Source: Deltaproteobacteria bacterium (GTDB taxonomy: Bacteria; Desulfobacterota; Desulfomonilia; UBA1062). From it: a stretch of 64,000 nt of DNA. Where the stretch lies: NCBI GenBank assembly GCA_018434685.1, contig JAHDOV010000019.1, forward strand, positions 80,734 to 144,733. The letters run 5' to 3'. The notes below the pieces were generated by a model that ran no database searches, was not told where the DNA came from, and worked only from the letters and a program-made list of their open reading frames with translations. Made by a program: the position numbers and the translations under genes. Shown piece by piece: positions 16,851 through 24,897 of this stretch; the first letter of the stretch is position 1; each line of letters opens with the position of its first letter.

Positions 16851-18275
16851 TTACTCTGCCTTCTGACTGGTGTTGGAGTGTTCGAGTGTGCCCTTGACCC
16901 GTTCGAGATTCACCCGGGCGAGGGAGTGATCGTAGAGGCTCTGGTAGTAGAGAAGCTGGGCCTGGGTCAGTGCTGCCCGTGCATCGAGCACCGAGACCTG
17001 ATCGATGGAACCCTCCCGGTAGCCGACCTCTGCTATGCGCAGCCCTTCCCTGGCCTGATCGAGAGAGAGTCTCTGGCTTTCCACCAGTTCTGCTGCATCC
17101 TGCAGGGACAGGATGGCGTTACGCACCTCGAACAGTGCCCTCTCCTGGGTGTCGAGCAGCTCGATCCGGCGTTTCTTCAGCTCGGCCTTCTGCTGGACGA
17201 TGCGGCCCTCGCGGCCGAGGCCGTTGAACAGGGGTACGGTGACCTTGATGCCTGCATTCCATGCCTCCTCCCAGTCGTCCCTCACGGCGAGGTATGGATC
17301 GGGATTTCCCAGGGTGTGGTTGTAAAAGGCACCCACGGACGGCCAGTATTCGCTCTTTGTCGCGTTGAGCGATTCTGTCTGCAGTTTCTCGCCGAGCACG
17401 GCGGCCGCGAGATCAGGCCGGTTGGCGAAGGCGGCCTTGATGGCCTCCTCCTCGTCGGCACTGAGCGGTTCGTAGCCGAGCCTGTCGCTCGGCTCTATCC
17501 TGCTCTCCTGGGAGATGCCCATGGTCTTCAGCAGGCTCGTGCGTGCCGTATGGAGGCCGTTCTGGTAGCGGATCATGTCGGCACGTGCATTGGAAAATTC
17601 CACCTGGGAGCGCAGCACATTGAAGTCGGAGGCGGTGCCGTACTTTCTCTTGATCTGCACATCCTTGAGATGAGATTCTGCGAGATCGGCATAGACCTTG
17701 GTGACGCCGAGTTGCTCCCGGGCCAGGAGGACCTGGTAGTACGACTGGATAGTGGAGAAGATCGTGTTCTGGACGGCGAGCCGCACCTGCTCGTTCGCCA
17801 GGGCGTCGTAGTAGCGTGAGGCCCGAAGCGCCGCTGAGGCGGCACCGCTGTAGAGCGGCTGCGTGACGGAAAGTGTGCCCGCATAGTTGTTCTTCTGGCC
17901 GAGCGGGTAGGTGGTGCCCTCATATGTCTCAGAGTCTTTATCCTGCCGGGTATAAAGGCCATTTACGGATACGGTGGGGAGTACCCCCTGGTAGGCCTCG
18001 AGGATGCGTCCTCGGGCCACATTGTTTTCCTCCAGCACCACCTGGAGCTCCCGGTTGTGGGAAAGGGCCTGGACAACGGCCTCATCCAGGGAGAGGTGGC
18101 CGTCAAGGACTGTTGAATCCTCACTCGTGCGGCTCTTCGCTGCCTGCCACTGAAGGAAGGCCTGCTCTCTGGCCGTGGAAACCTCGGTCTGCACGGCCGA
18201 AGTGGCTGCGCAGCCACTCAACATCAGGAGGATCAACGCCAGTACATAGATCGTCTTTTCTTCTAACATGCGCAT
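16851..18275 (-). CDS. TolC-family outer membrane efflux channel
   Basis: The 474-residue protein has a signal peptide with a lipobox-like LMLSGC, followed by two OEP repeats with long heptad-rich helices. Characteristic segments are NRELQVVLEENNVARGRI in the first repeat and the GYREGSIDQVSVLDARAALTQAQ helix near the C-terminus. TolC channels are trimeric conduits across the periplasm and outer membrane. Its position 4 bases before the pump gene and 45 bases after the TetR regulator makes it the first structural gene of the efflux operon. Confidence 0.93.
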   Translation of the reverse strand: MRMLEEKTIYVLALILLMLSGCAATSAVQTEVSTAREQAFLQWQAAKSRTSEDSTVLDGHLSLDEAVVQALSHNRELQVVLEENNVARGRILEAYQGVLPTVSVNGLYTRQDKDSETYEGTTYPLGQKNNYAGTLSVTQPLYSGAASAALRASRYYDALANEQVRLAVQNTIFSTIQSYYQVLLAREQLGVTKVYADLAESHLKDVQIKRKYGTASDFNVLRSQVEFSNARADMIRYQNGLHTARTSLLKTMGISQESRIEPSDRLGYEPLSADEEEAIKAAFANRPDLAAAVLGEKLQTESLNATKSEYWPSVGAFYNHTLGNPDPYLAVRDDWEEAWNAGIKVTVPLFNGLGREGRIVQQKAELKKRRIELLDTQERALFEVRNAILSLQDAAELVESQRLSLDQAREGLRIAEVGYREGSIDQVSVLDARAALTQAQLLYYQSLYDHSLARVNLERVKGTLEHSNTSQKAE

Positions 18276-18320
18276 GGTTTTTCAGGTTCCTCGCTTTCTT
18301 TGATGATAGGTCTCGGAAGA

Positions 18321-18929
18321 TCAGGCTCGGATACCGTTGAGAAATACATTCATGACCAACGGGACATCTTCTTCAGGATCGGTGCTCTTGCCCAGCAGTT
18401 GCTGCAGGATAAGGGCACCCTGGGCATCGAGGAACATGCCTGCCATCTTTGTGCTGTTCATGGGTTTGAAGAGGCCCTGGCGGGTTCCTTCATCGAATAC
18501 CCGTGCAATCTTCTCCACCAGACCCCAGTACGGTGAATCCTCGTCCATGTGACTATCGGTTTTCAATTCCCTGGAGCCCATGACGATATAGAACAATTTT
18601 CGCTGCTGTTCAAAGAACCGGTATCCCTGCAGGGAGAACTCTTCCAGTTTTTTCTCAGGACTCAGGTCGCTCTCGAATATGGTATCCGCCAGGATGAAGA
18701 ACGGTTCGAAGCACTTCTCCAGGGTCTCCTTGAGAAGATCATCCTTGTCCCTGAAGTGCAGGTACAGCGTGCCCTTGGCAACGCCTGCCTGCACCGCAAC
18801 GCGGTCCATGATGAATCCCTGAGTTCCCTCGTCAAACAGGATCTTCTTGGCGGCATCCAGGATCAGAGTCCTGGTCACCTCATCGAGGATCTCCTTGCGT
18901 GTTCTTTTCTGCTCTTCCATAGCTCCCAC
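18321..18929 (-). CDS. TetR-family repressor of the efflux operon
   Basis: The 202-residue protein has the TetR DNA-binding domain (residues about 15-60): ILDAAKKILFDEG, then the recognition helix VAVQAGVAKGTLYLHFRDKDDLL. The C-terminal ligand domain is divergent. It lies 45 bases upstream of the tolC-like gene and is transcribed with it. Two palindromes overlap the promoter, so autoregulation and control of the pump are expected. The start at 18929 is GTG; an ATG at 18920 (MEEQKRTR) is equally possible, with GGGAG only 2-3 bases upstream of it. Confidence 0.92.
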   Translation of the reverse strand: MGAMEEQKRTRKEILDEVTRTLILDAAKKILFDEGTQGFIMDRVAVQAGVAKGTLYLHFRDKDDLLKETLEKCFEPFFILADTIFESDLSPEKKLEEFSLQGYRFFEQQRKLFYIVMGSRELKTDSHMDEDSPYWGLVEKIARVFDEGTRQGLFKPMNSTKMAGMFLDAQGALILQQLLGKSTDPEEDVPLVMNVFLNGIRA

Positions 18930-18942
18930 ATTTTGACCAATC

Positions 18943-18957
18943 AGTCATATAATGACT
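18943..18957. promoter_or_regulatory. TetR-type operator, proximal palindrome
   Basis: A 15-bp perfect palindrome AGTCATATAATGACT lies just downstream of the predicted transcription start of the tetR operon. It is one of a pair whose centres are 19 bp apart. Confidence 0.7.
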
Positions 18958-18961
18958 AGCC

Positions 18962-18976
18962 GGTCATATAATGACC
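18962..18976. promoter_or_regulatory. TetR-type operator, distal palindrome over the -10
   Basis: A 15-bp perfect palindrome GGTCATATAATGACC overlaps the predicted -10 of the tetR operon. Flanking TGAC-N6-GTCA half-site pairs (18935-18948 and 18972-18985) extend the symmetry. Confidence 0.72.
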
Positions 18977-18993
18977 AATGAGTCATCTGTCAA
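18965..18993 (-). promoter_or_regulatory. Promoter of the tetR-tolC-acrB-acrA operon
   Basis: On the minus strand a perfect -35 TTGACA (18988-18993) is followed after exactly 17 bp by TATATG (18965-18970), a 5/6 match to the -10 consensus. The -10 sits inside the distal palindrome, the classic arrangement for repression by occlusion. Confidence 0.75.
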
Positions 18994-19170
18994 GGGGATT
19001 GATGAGTGGTTCAGGGAGAACGGGTATGCCTGAGGCAGGCAGCAGCAATCCGTTATAGTTCCATGGTATAACTGGTGTTTCTGCCCTACATTTATAACTG
19101 TATGTAATAAAAAGTAAAATAAACGTAAACCGGTTGCTAATCTCAGGAACAATGCTAAGGTTGCCTGAAA

Positions 19171-19176
19171 TATAAT
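19171..19176 (+). promoter_or_regulatory. -10-like TATAAT upstream of the radical SAM gene
   Basis: A perfect -10 hexamer lies 30 bases before the TTG start of the radical SAM gene, in an AT-rich stretch. No good -35 is visible 17 bp upstream, so the call is tentative. Confidence 0.35.
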
Positions 19177-19205
19177 TACATTGACGGTCTGTAAGGGAGG
19201 ACCTT

Positions 19206-20606
19206 TTGAATCGTTTCAGAATAGCACTTGTTGAATCCGGGACTACGTCTACCCATGTCTTCAGCAGGACCTACCTGCCCCGGGCAGGCATGCCGACCCT
19301 GGGCGCAATCATGAAGAATCTGGGATATCACTGCGATATTTTCTTCCAGACCATGTCTCCCATTAATGAAGAGGAGATCCGGGGTTACGATGTGGTGGGG
19401 ATCAGCTCTCTCACCAGCACGACAGGTGAGGCATACCGCCTCGCAGACTCTCTCAAGCGCACGGGCAACACAATAGTCATGGGCGGGCCCCATGTCACCT
19501 TTATGCCGTCAGAGGCACTGATTCACTGCGACTATGTGGTCCTGGGAGAGGGGGATGCGACCTTTCCGGCACTTGTTGCCGCACTGGAGAAAGGCGAGTC
19601 TCCCCATGAGATCAGGGGGCTGGCATACCGGCTTGAAGGCGGCGGCATACAAAACACGGGTAAAAGCGATTTTGTCGACTTTGCCTCTCTCCCGTCACCG
19701 GATTTTTCCCTTGCCCCCCAGATAAAACCGGGCAAGACCCCTCCCATCATCACCTCCTCGCGCGGGTGCCCTCACAACTGTCCCTTCTGCTGTGTTACAG
19801 CCGTGTTCGGAAGAAAATACCGGTTCAAGAGCAATGAGCAGGTAATCGATGAGCTCAGGCCGGTCCTGCACCGGAGTGTCTGCTTCGGTGATGACAATTT
19901 CTTTGCCAATCCCGGGCGCACCAAGTCCCTCCTGAGGGACATGATCTCGAAGCATGCAGTTCCCCTGAGGTGGTCAGGAGAGATGGCGGTGAGGGCCGCC
20001 TTCGACGAGGAGCTTCTGCAGCTCATGCACGATACGAACTGCAGGATTGTGTACGTGGGGATTGAATCCGTTGACCCCGATTCGCTCAAGCGCCTGGGCA
20101 AGGCTCACGAGATGGAGATGACGTCGCGGTGCATTGAAAACCTTCACCGCTATGGCATCGGCATTCACGGCATGTTCGTGGTGGACCCGGATGACACACC
20201 CGAGACCGTACGGAACATTGTCGATTATGCAATCGCTACCGATATCGACACGATACAGATCTGCTCCCTGACCCCCTTTCCGGGCACGAAGTCCTATAAT
20301 GAGCACCAGGGCAGGCTTCTGCACCGGGACTGGCGCTATTTTGAAGGCATGCACGTTGTCGTGGAGCCGAAACACTGCTCTGCCTATGACATGCAGATGG
20401 CGATCGTGTCCCAGATGCTGCGGTTTTACGATATCAGGCGTGTGCTGAGGGCCTTCCGGAAAGGAAGAGGATGGCGGGTCAAATACCGGGCAGGGGGCCA
20501 CTATCTCATGCGGAAATGGGTCAGGGAGAACGCGCAGTACATCGAAGACCTCAGGCTCGGCGTGTATTCAATGCCCGCAGATTTCGCACTCGAGGCAGGT
20601 GCCTGA
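19206..20606 (+). CDS. B12-binding-domain radical SAM protein
   Basis: The 466-residue protein has an N-terminal B12-binding-like Rossmann domain (about residues 1-135, including VMGGPHVTFMPSEAL and YVVLGEGD). A radical SAM barrel follows, with the [4Fe-4S] motif C188-x3-C192-x2-C195 in SSRGCPHNCPFCC. The barrel contains the VYVGIESVDPDSL and IHGMFVVDPDDTPE segments common in this class. The family uses SAM and cobalamin for radical methylations or rearrangements; many members act on lipids or cell-envelope molecules. No DxHxxG cobalamin motif is visible, as in most of the class. Translation starts at TTG, 5 bases after GGGAGG. It stands alone, divergent from the tetR operon; its substrate is unknown. 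Confidence 0.88.
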   Translation: MNRFRIALVESGTTSTHVFSRTYLPRAGMPTLGAIMKNLGYHCDIFFQTMSPINEEEIRGYDVVGISSLTSTTGEAYRLADSLKRTGNTIVMGGPHVTFMPSEALIHCDYVVLGEGDATFPALVAALEKGESPHEIRGLAYRLEGGGIQNTGKSDFVDFASLPSPDFSLAPQIKPGKTPPIITSSRGCPHNCPFCCVTAVFGRKYRFKSNEQVIDELRPVLHRSVCFGDDNFFANPGRTKSLLRDMISKHAVPLRWSGEMAVRAAFDEELLQLMHDTNCRIVYVGIESVDPDSLKRLGKAHEMEMTSRCIENLHRYGIGIHGMFVVDPDDTPETVRNIVDYAIATDIDTIQICSLTPFPGTKSYNEHQGRLLHRDWRYFEGMHVVVEPKHCSAYDMQMAIVSQMLRFYDIRRVLRAFRKGRGWRVKYRAGGHYLMRKWVRENAQYIEDLRLGVYSMPADFALEAGA

Positions 20607-20631
20607 TCATCCCCTGCGGCGGTTGCTGGTG

Positions 20632-21402
20632 TCAGCGTATGGTTTTCAGAAGGCGCTGCACCCTGCTGACAGGAATCGCGAAACCGATGTTCTGCGCACC
20701 CTGGACAACCGCCAGGTTGATGCCGAGGAGTTCCCCGTCCAGGTTGAACAGTGCGCCGCCGCTGTTGCCGGGATTGATGGAGGCATCGGTCTGCAGCAGG
20801 CCCGAGCACTCGTAGCCGCACTGGGGACTGGAAAAGGACCGGTCGATGCCGCTGATCACCCCGGTGGTCACCGAGTTCTCCAGCCCGAGGGGGTTGCCGA
20901 TGGCAATGACCGTCTCTCCGATCATGACATCCTCGATGGCCGCATAGTTCATTTCCCTGACCGGGTGCGGTAGCCGGACCCGGATGATGGCAAGGTCGTC
21001 CTCGGTGCTCAGGCCGGCAAGTTCCGATTCAAGCGTGGTGCCGTCGCTGAGCACGACATAGATGCTTGTCGCCCTCTGGACCACGTGGGCATTGGTCACG
21101 ATAATACCGCTTGAATTCAGGATAACCCCCGAACCGAGACTCTGGAGGGTGACCGTCCCCCCGGAGTAGTAGTTGCCGAAATAGTCCCTGAAGAAGGCGT
21201 CGAGCTCTTCGCCGTATCTCCCCCAGTCGGGATGGAGGCGCAGGTCAAGGACCTGTTCGGTCTGGATATTGACCACCGACGGGGCGAACCCCCTGACCAC
21301 GTTCACCACCGGGGTGCGGCGGGAGCTTGTCAGTGCGCACGACGACCCGAGAGAAACTGCCAGGAACATACCGATGAGAGAGTAGCACCATATCCTGTTC
21401 AC
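20632..21402 (-). CDS. DegP/HtrA-like trypsin-fold serine protease without a PDZ domain
   Basis: The protein is about 256 residues with a signal peptide that ends in SLGSSC, possibly a lipoprotein. The catalytic triad of the HtrA fold is intact: His in IVTNAHVV, Asp in STEDDLAIIRV, and Ser in DASINPGNSGGALF. The protein stops right after the protease domain (IPVSRVQRLLKTIR), so the one or two PDZ domains of DegP/DegQ are absent; this resembles short DegS-like or periplasmic quality-control proteases. The frame is open to an ATG at 21432, but the GTG at 21402 has AAAGGA upstream and begins directly at the signal peptide. The gene is convergent with the radical SAM gene, 25 bases apart. Confidence 0.88.
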   Translation of the reverse strand: MNRIWCYSLIGMFLAVSLGSSCALTSSRRTPVVNVVRGFAPSVVNIQTEQVLDLRLHPDWGRYGEELDAFFRDYFGNYYSGGTVTLQSLGSGVILNSSGIIVTNAHVVQRATSIYVVLSDGTTLESELAGLSTEDDLAIIRVRLPHPVREMNYAAIEDVMIGETVIAIGNPLGLENSVTTGVISGIDRSFSSPQCGYECSGLLQTDASINPGNSGGALFNLDGELLGINLAVVQGAQNIGFAIPVSRVQRLLKTIR

Positions 21403-21499
21403 AGCCTTCCTTTCTGACGGGTTCTGGAGCATGCCTGAAAGATATTCTCATAAAGAGACAGAGGCACGATCCCGGTGGCCTTGCCCTATAGTATAAGAC

Positions 21500-21540
21500 A
21501 AAACCCCTGCGATGGAAGGGCGCTGCCCTGCCGGCAGGGG
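21500..21540 (-). terminator. Terminator of the aspartate kinase gene
   Basis: On the minus strand CCCCTGC (21534-21540) pairs with GCAGGGG (21504-21510), followed by TTTTG. A nested CCCTGCCGGCAGGG palindrome gives an alternative fold. Confidence 0.6.
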
Positions 21541-21566
21541 CGGAAAAGGCTGGACGAGGGCGTGGC

Positions 21567-22928
21567 CTACTGCTTCAGCAATGCCCTGAACAGGGCCTTC
21601 AGCCCGATGTCTGCATGCCTCTGGTAGACGCCGAAGTTGAAGCTCAGCTGTGAGGGACCCTGGTCCACGATCTCGATGTTGATGTTTTCGTTGAACAGGG
21701 CCGTTGCCGCCCGGGCGAGCACCCCGGGGGTGTCTTTCATGCCGATGCCTACCGGAGAGATGAGGGAGAGGTCATAGTTGATGTCGAGGAAATTCGGGCT
21801 CAGGTTCTTCCTGATAGTGTTCGTGAGAGCATCCGCCTTGCCGTTGAGGTCCCTCTGGTCGACGATGACCGCGATGTCGTCCATGCCCGAAGGGTAGTGG
21901 TGCGTATTGATGCTGAAGTCCCTGAATATGTCGAGCAGGTCCTTGGTGAAACCGATGGTCTCCCCGATCATGTCTTTCTGGATATAGACATAGGCAATGT
22001 CATCCATGCGGGCGATGCCCACGGCAGTCTCGCTCGCCTTCCTGGACGATACGATCATGGTGCCCGGGGCCGAGGGGTTGTCGGTATTGCGGATGTTGAT
22101 GGGGATGCTCTTGTTCTTGCAGCTGAGCATGGCATCGAAATGGAATACGTTGAAGCCCTGTGAGGAGAGGAGACGGATCTCCTTGTAGGTGAGTTCCGGG
22201 ATGACCGAGGCCTCGGGGATGATACGCGGGTCCACCTGATAGACCCCGTCGGTGTCGGTCCAGTTTTCGTAGCGCAGGGCGTCGACGGCATAGGCCACCT
22301 CGCCGCCGGTGAGATCGGAACCCCCGCGGGAGAGTACGGCTATATCTCCCTTGAGCGTCATGCCGTAGTAGCCGGGTATGATGCTGATCTCGTCATCGCT
22401 CAGGCTCAGCTGCAGGTTCGTATGGGTTGCTGGCAGCACCTTGGCGTTGCCGAACCGGTCCGAGACGAGGAACCCGATATCCTCGGGCAGCATGGCCTTT
22501 GCATTCATGCCCTTTGCCTTGAAGTAGCGGGCAATCACCTTGGCGTTAAAGTGTTCGCCACGGGAGGCGAAGAAGTCGATGCGCTTTTTGTCGGAGATGG
22601 TGCTCGAGAGATCGGACTGGAGGTCCTCGATGATGTCGTCGCCGTCGATGGCGAGATCCGTCACCAGGGTCCTGAACTTGCCCACGACCCGGTCAAAGCT
22701 TTCCCGGGCACTGATCTCCTTGCCCCGCGACCTGAAGTGGTCGCCGTCCGTGGCGATGTTGAAGAGGTGGTCGGTGACCTTCTGCGAATCTCTCGCATCC
22801 TTGCCCGGAGCCGAAACCACGACATACCGACGCTTCTCATCCGCAGCCACGATCCTTCGAACCTTTTCTATCTGCCCGGCGTTGGCGACAGAGCTCCCCC
22901 CGAATTTGCACACGATCATACCGCTCAT
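21567..22928 (-). CDS. lysC: Aspartate kinase
   Basis: The 453-residue protein starts with the aspartokinase signature VCKFGGSSVANAGQIEKV, followed by VVVSAPGKD. The middle holds LSRGGSDLTGGEVAYAVDALRYENWTDTDG-type active-site segments. Two ACT-like regulatory segments fill the C-terminal third (about 310-450). It phosphorylates L-aspartate, the first step to lysine, threonine and methionine, and the ACT domains imply feedback control. It is monofunctional, without a homoserine dehydrogenase domain. The start has GGGAGGGAG 3-9 bases upstream. No other amino-acid gene is adjacent. The gene symbol is the common one for a monofunctional enzyme and is not proof of lysine-specific control. Confidence 0.93.
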   Translation of the reverse strand: MSGMIVCKFGGSSVANAGQIEKVRRIVAADEKRRYVVVSAPGKDARDSQKVTDHLFNIATDGDHFRSRGKEISARESFDRVVGKFRTLVTDLAIDGDDIIEDLQSDLSSTISDKKRIDFFASRGEHFNAKVIARYFKAKGMNAKAMLPEDIGFLVSDRFGNAKVLPATHTNLQLSLSDDEISIIPGYYGMTLKGDIAVLSRGGSDLTGGEVAYAVDALRYENWTDTDGVYQVDPRIIPEASVIPELTYKEIRLLSSQGFNVFHFDAMLSCKNKSIPINIRNTDNPSAPGTMIVSSRKASETAVGIARMDDIAYVYIQKDMIGETIGFTKDLLDIFRDFSINTHHYPSGMDDIAVIVDQRDLNGKADALTNTIRKNLSPNFLDINYDLSLISPVGIGMKDTPGVLARAATALFNENINIEIVDQGPSQLSFNFGVYQRHADIGLKALFRALLKQ

Positions 22929-23060
22929 GACTCCCTCCCTGTTCGTGGTGATTCACACCGTGCCGGAAGATGCCGGCAGGGTATTCTCAAGCGCTGCATC
23001 ATAGCGTAACTTCTTTGGCAGTGAAATAGGGAAAATGGGGGTGCGGGCAGGGGGGATCGG

Positions 23061-23176
23061 GATCTCAGGCAGAGCGAGACCTGGGGAACAGGATCTGAGG
23101 CAGGACGAGCATGTAAGATCGAGATCCGAGGCAGAAGGCAGAGCGAGCCCGCAAGCTCATGATCTCAGGCAGAAGG
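23061..23176. repeat. Cluster of four GATCTCAGGCAGA-type short repeats
   Basis: Copies start at 23061, 23092, 23123 and 23161. All share GATC-(T/C)-(C/G)-AGGCAG and three continue into GAGCGAG- or ACGAG-like tails. The same family appears in inverted orientation at 33095-33180, ten kilobases away, so it is an interspersed intergenic repeat. Confidence 0.7.
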
Positions 23177-23233
23177 GGGGGAAACAAAGAAAGACCCCAC
23201 CGCAGAGGCGCAGAGGACGCAGAGCTTATTGAC

Positions 23234-23269
23234 TTTATCTCCAATCGGGAGACGTCGATTGGAGATAAA
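23234..23269. repeat. 13-bp perfect inverted repeat
   Basis: TTTATCTCCAATC (23234-23246) and GATTGGAGATAAA (23257-23269) flank a 10-bp centre. No T-tract follows on either strand, so it resembles a mobile palindromic repeat or protein site more than a terminator. Confidence 0.6.
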
Positions 23270-23485
23270 CCAGCCTGTTGGAAAAGGGTTTTAGACGGAC
23301 TGGTTTCCCTCCGCCGCGGGGAAGACGTAATGAGCGCTGGGAATGGAACTCGTACCCATGTCCTGAGCTTGTCCCACATTCGTAGGTCAGGCTGTTTATT
23401 CGCCAAAGGCGGATGAGCTGCCTGACGAAGCGCTGAAAAACCTTAGGCTGTGACAGGATGAAAATAGTGATGGAAAACAGAGGCG

Positions 23486-23516
23486 GCGCTCACCCGGAAA
23501 CATCCAGGGTGAGCGC
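23486..23516 (-). terminator. Terminator hairpin of the secreted glycine-rich protein gene
   Basis: Perfect 10-bp arms GCGCTCACCC (23486-23495) and GGGTGAGCGC (23507-23516) lie 86 bases after the stop codon at 23602 on the minus strand. The T-tract is weak (CTGTTTTCC). Confidence 0.6.
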
Positions 23517-23601
23517 TGCATACATTATGGAAGAATATTTTGCCTACGTAACAACCGGTAATCACACCGCGTGTGTCTCGTGGACGGTCATGCTGGTGCT
23601 G

Positions 23602-24846
23602 TTATCTTCTGCCGCCGCCTCCGGCACCTTCAGGCTTTCCGCCACCGCCGGCATCTATAGGCTTGTTGCCGCCGCCGCTCCTGGCAGGGAGGATGTTGAG
23701 GTCGATGTAGGTCAGGTTGTTGATAGAGTCAATCACAGCCACACCTCCGCCACCGGGTTCCGCTTCTGTTGCTTCGCTGTCTTCCGCGCTGACTTTTATC
23801 ACGGTGTTCTCAGTAATAAAGGTGTTAAGAGGCACATGGCCCGTATTGTTATCCAGGCTGAAGGTGATGCGGTAATACCCATCACCATCGCTATTGTTCC
23901 TGAGGTTCCAGTTGTAGCCGTAGATCACCTTGCCGGAGACATTGATCTCTGCAGAATAGGCAAGGCGTGAATCAGGACCTTCAACTCCTTGCCATACGCC
24001 GCTGTTGTAGATAGTGGATGCAACACCAGCACCTGTCCATTCTCCTGTTGAGGCGTCCCAGGTAAGATCAGAGTCAGAGTAATTGTCTGATAGTTTCTGA
24101 ATGGTCAGGCGTGCACAGCCGGAATATACAGTGGCCTCAAAGCTCTGGTACGTGGACATATCGCATCCCCACATCTCGTCAGGCCCCTGGCCATAGAGGT
24201 GATGCATGTTGTATGCCCTCATGGATGCACTCAGATCCTGGTACAGGACCGTTTCCACCCGCAACACCACGTCTGCGCTCCAGTCCTTGGCCTCCAGGTT
24301 GTCGCCCCAGTCCACGGTGGAGATCTCCACCGTGGAACCGCTCCAGTCTGCTGAACCGGCCTGCCACTGGTTGCCGGCATCCTGCTGCAGGTATGCCTTC
24401 ACCCAGCCTTCACCCGGCACATTAGATTCGTCGTACGTTCCCGCGACACCATCATCGCAGTATGTGTCGTTATCGGGGTCTGGGGCGCAGCTCAGCGGGA
24501 CGATATCGGGATCCACTCCTTCTTCGCCCCACCAGTACCACCATTCACCAAAAAAACTCTCAGTCCCGCAAGCTCCACGCAGGCTCAGGTATGGCCCGTC
24601 CGACCAGATCACCGGGTAGGACAGGTTGTTGCCGGTATCCTCCGATTCTTCGCCCTTGCCATCGGGTGGTCCACCTGTTTCGTCCGGGGGCGCGCCCACA
24701 GTGGGCTGTCCACCGCTGTCAACTGTTGGTCCTCCTCGTGCGATGACCGCCTGGGAACCGATAAGCGTCAGCGCCAGTATTGTTGCCGTGATAACGGCCA
24801 AGACCCTCCACCGAATGCGTTTGCAGAGTATATTGATTCTTTTCAT
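23602..24846 (-). CDS. Secreted protein of unknown function with a Gly/Pro-rich head and Gly-rich tail
   Basis: The protein is 414 residues and unrecognised. A signal peptide (RWRVLAVITATILALTLIG) is followed by a low-complexity linker rich in Gly, Pro, Asp and Glu, then a globular part rich in Trp, Tyr and Asp with many aromatic-acidic segments (WWYWWGEEGVDPD). A Cys-containing CAPDPDNDTYCDDG segment resembles a calcium- or disulfide-stabilised loop. The C-terminus is a Gly-rich run ending in Arg-Arg (GGGGRR). The start at 24846 has AGGAGAAAG upstream; an extension to 25002 would place 52 unlikely residues before the signal peptide. A hairpin precedes the ribosome-binding site. It is probably exported and folded outside the cytoplasm; no enzymatic motif is visible. 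Confidence 0.8.
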   Translation of the reverse strand: MKRINILCKRIRWRVLAVITATILALTLIGSQAVIARGGPTVDSGGQPTVGAPPDETGGPPDGKGEESEDTGNNLSYPVIWSDGPYLSLRGACGTESFFGEWWYWWGEEGVDPDIVPLSCAPDPDNDTYCDDGVAGTYDESNVPGEGWVKAYLQQDAGNQWQAGSADWSGSTVEISTVDWGDNLEAKDWSADVVLRVETVLYQDLSASMRAYNMHHLYGQGPDEMWGCDMSTYQSFEATVYSGCARLTIQKLSDNYSDSDLTWDASTGEWTGAGVASTIYNSGVWQGVEGPDSRLAYSAEINVSGKVIYGYNWNLRNNSDGDGYYRITFSLDNNTGHVPLNTFITENTVIKVSAEDSEATEAEPGGGGVAVIDSINNLTYIDLNILPARSGGGNKPIDAGGGGKPEGAGGGGRR

Positions 24847-24874
24847 TTCTTTCTCCTGTTCATTCAGTCGAGCA

Positions 24875-24897
24875 CCCTCGTGGATAGTGTACGAGGG
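24875..24897 (-). promoter_or_regulatory. Hairpin in the leader of the secreted protein gene
   Basis: CCCTCGT (24875-24881) and ACGAGGG (24891-24897) can pair just upstream of the Shine-Dalgarno on the minus strand. I do not recognise it as a known riboswitch; it may only be an mRNA stem. Confidence 0.35.

Larger units (their letters stand above)
22929..23601. other. Repeat-rich intergenic region
   Basis: About 670 bases without a supported gene. It contains four copies of a CTCAGGCAGA-type repeat (23061-23176), a tandem GCAGAGGCGCAGAGGACGC repeat (about 23202-23222), a 13-bp inverted repeat (23234-23269), a tRNA T-arm-like fragment (23336-23359) and a terminator (23486-23516). Short open frames here read through these repeats and have no independent support. 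Confidence 0.7.

Noticed and set aside
16608..17819. Long plus-strand ORF across the pump/tolC junction
   Set aside because: It lies antisense to two well-supported efflux genes and shows no domain of its own.
20632..21402. Full DegP protease
   Set aside because: The protein stops after the protease domain and has no PDZ domain, so the DegP name was not used.
23194..23226. Mobile element remnant at the CGCAGAGGCGCAGAGGACGCAGAG stretch
   Set aside because: It is a short tandem repeat without terminal inverted repeats or a transposase fragment; recorded only as part of the repeat-rich spacer.
23330..23416. A complete tRNA gene
   Set aside because: Only the T arm and the 3' acceptor strand are convincing; no matching 5' acceptor strand, D arm or anticodon arm can be drawn.
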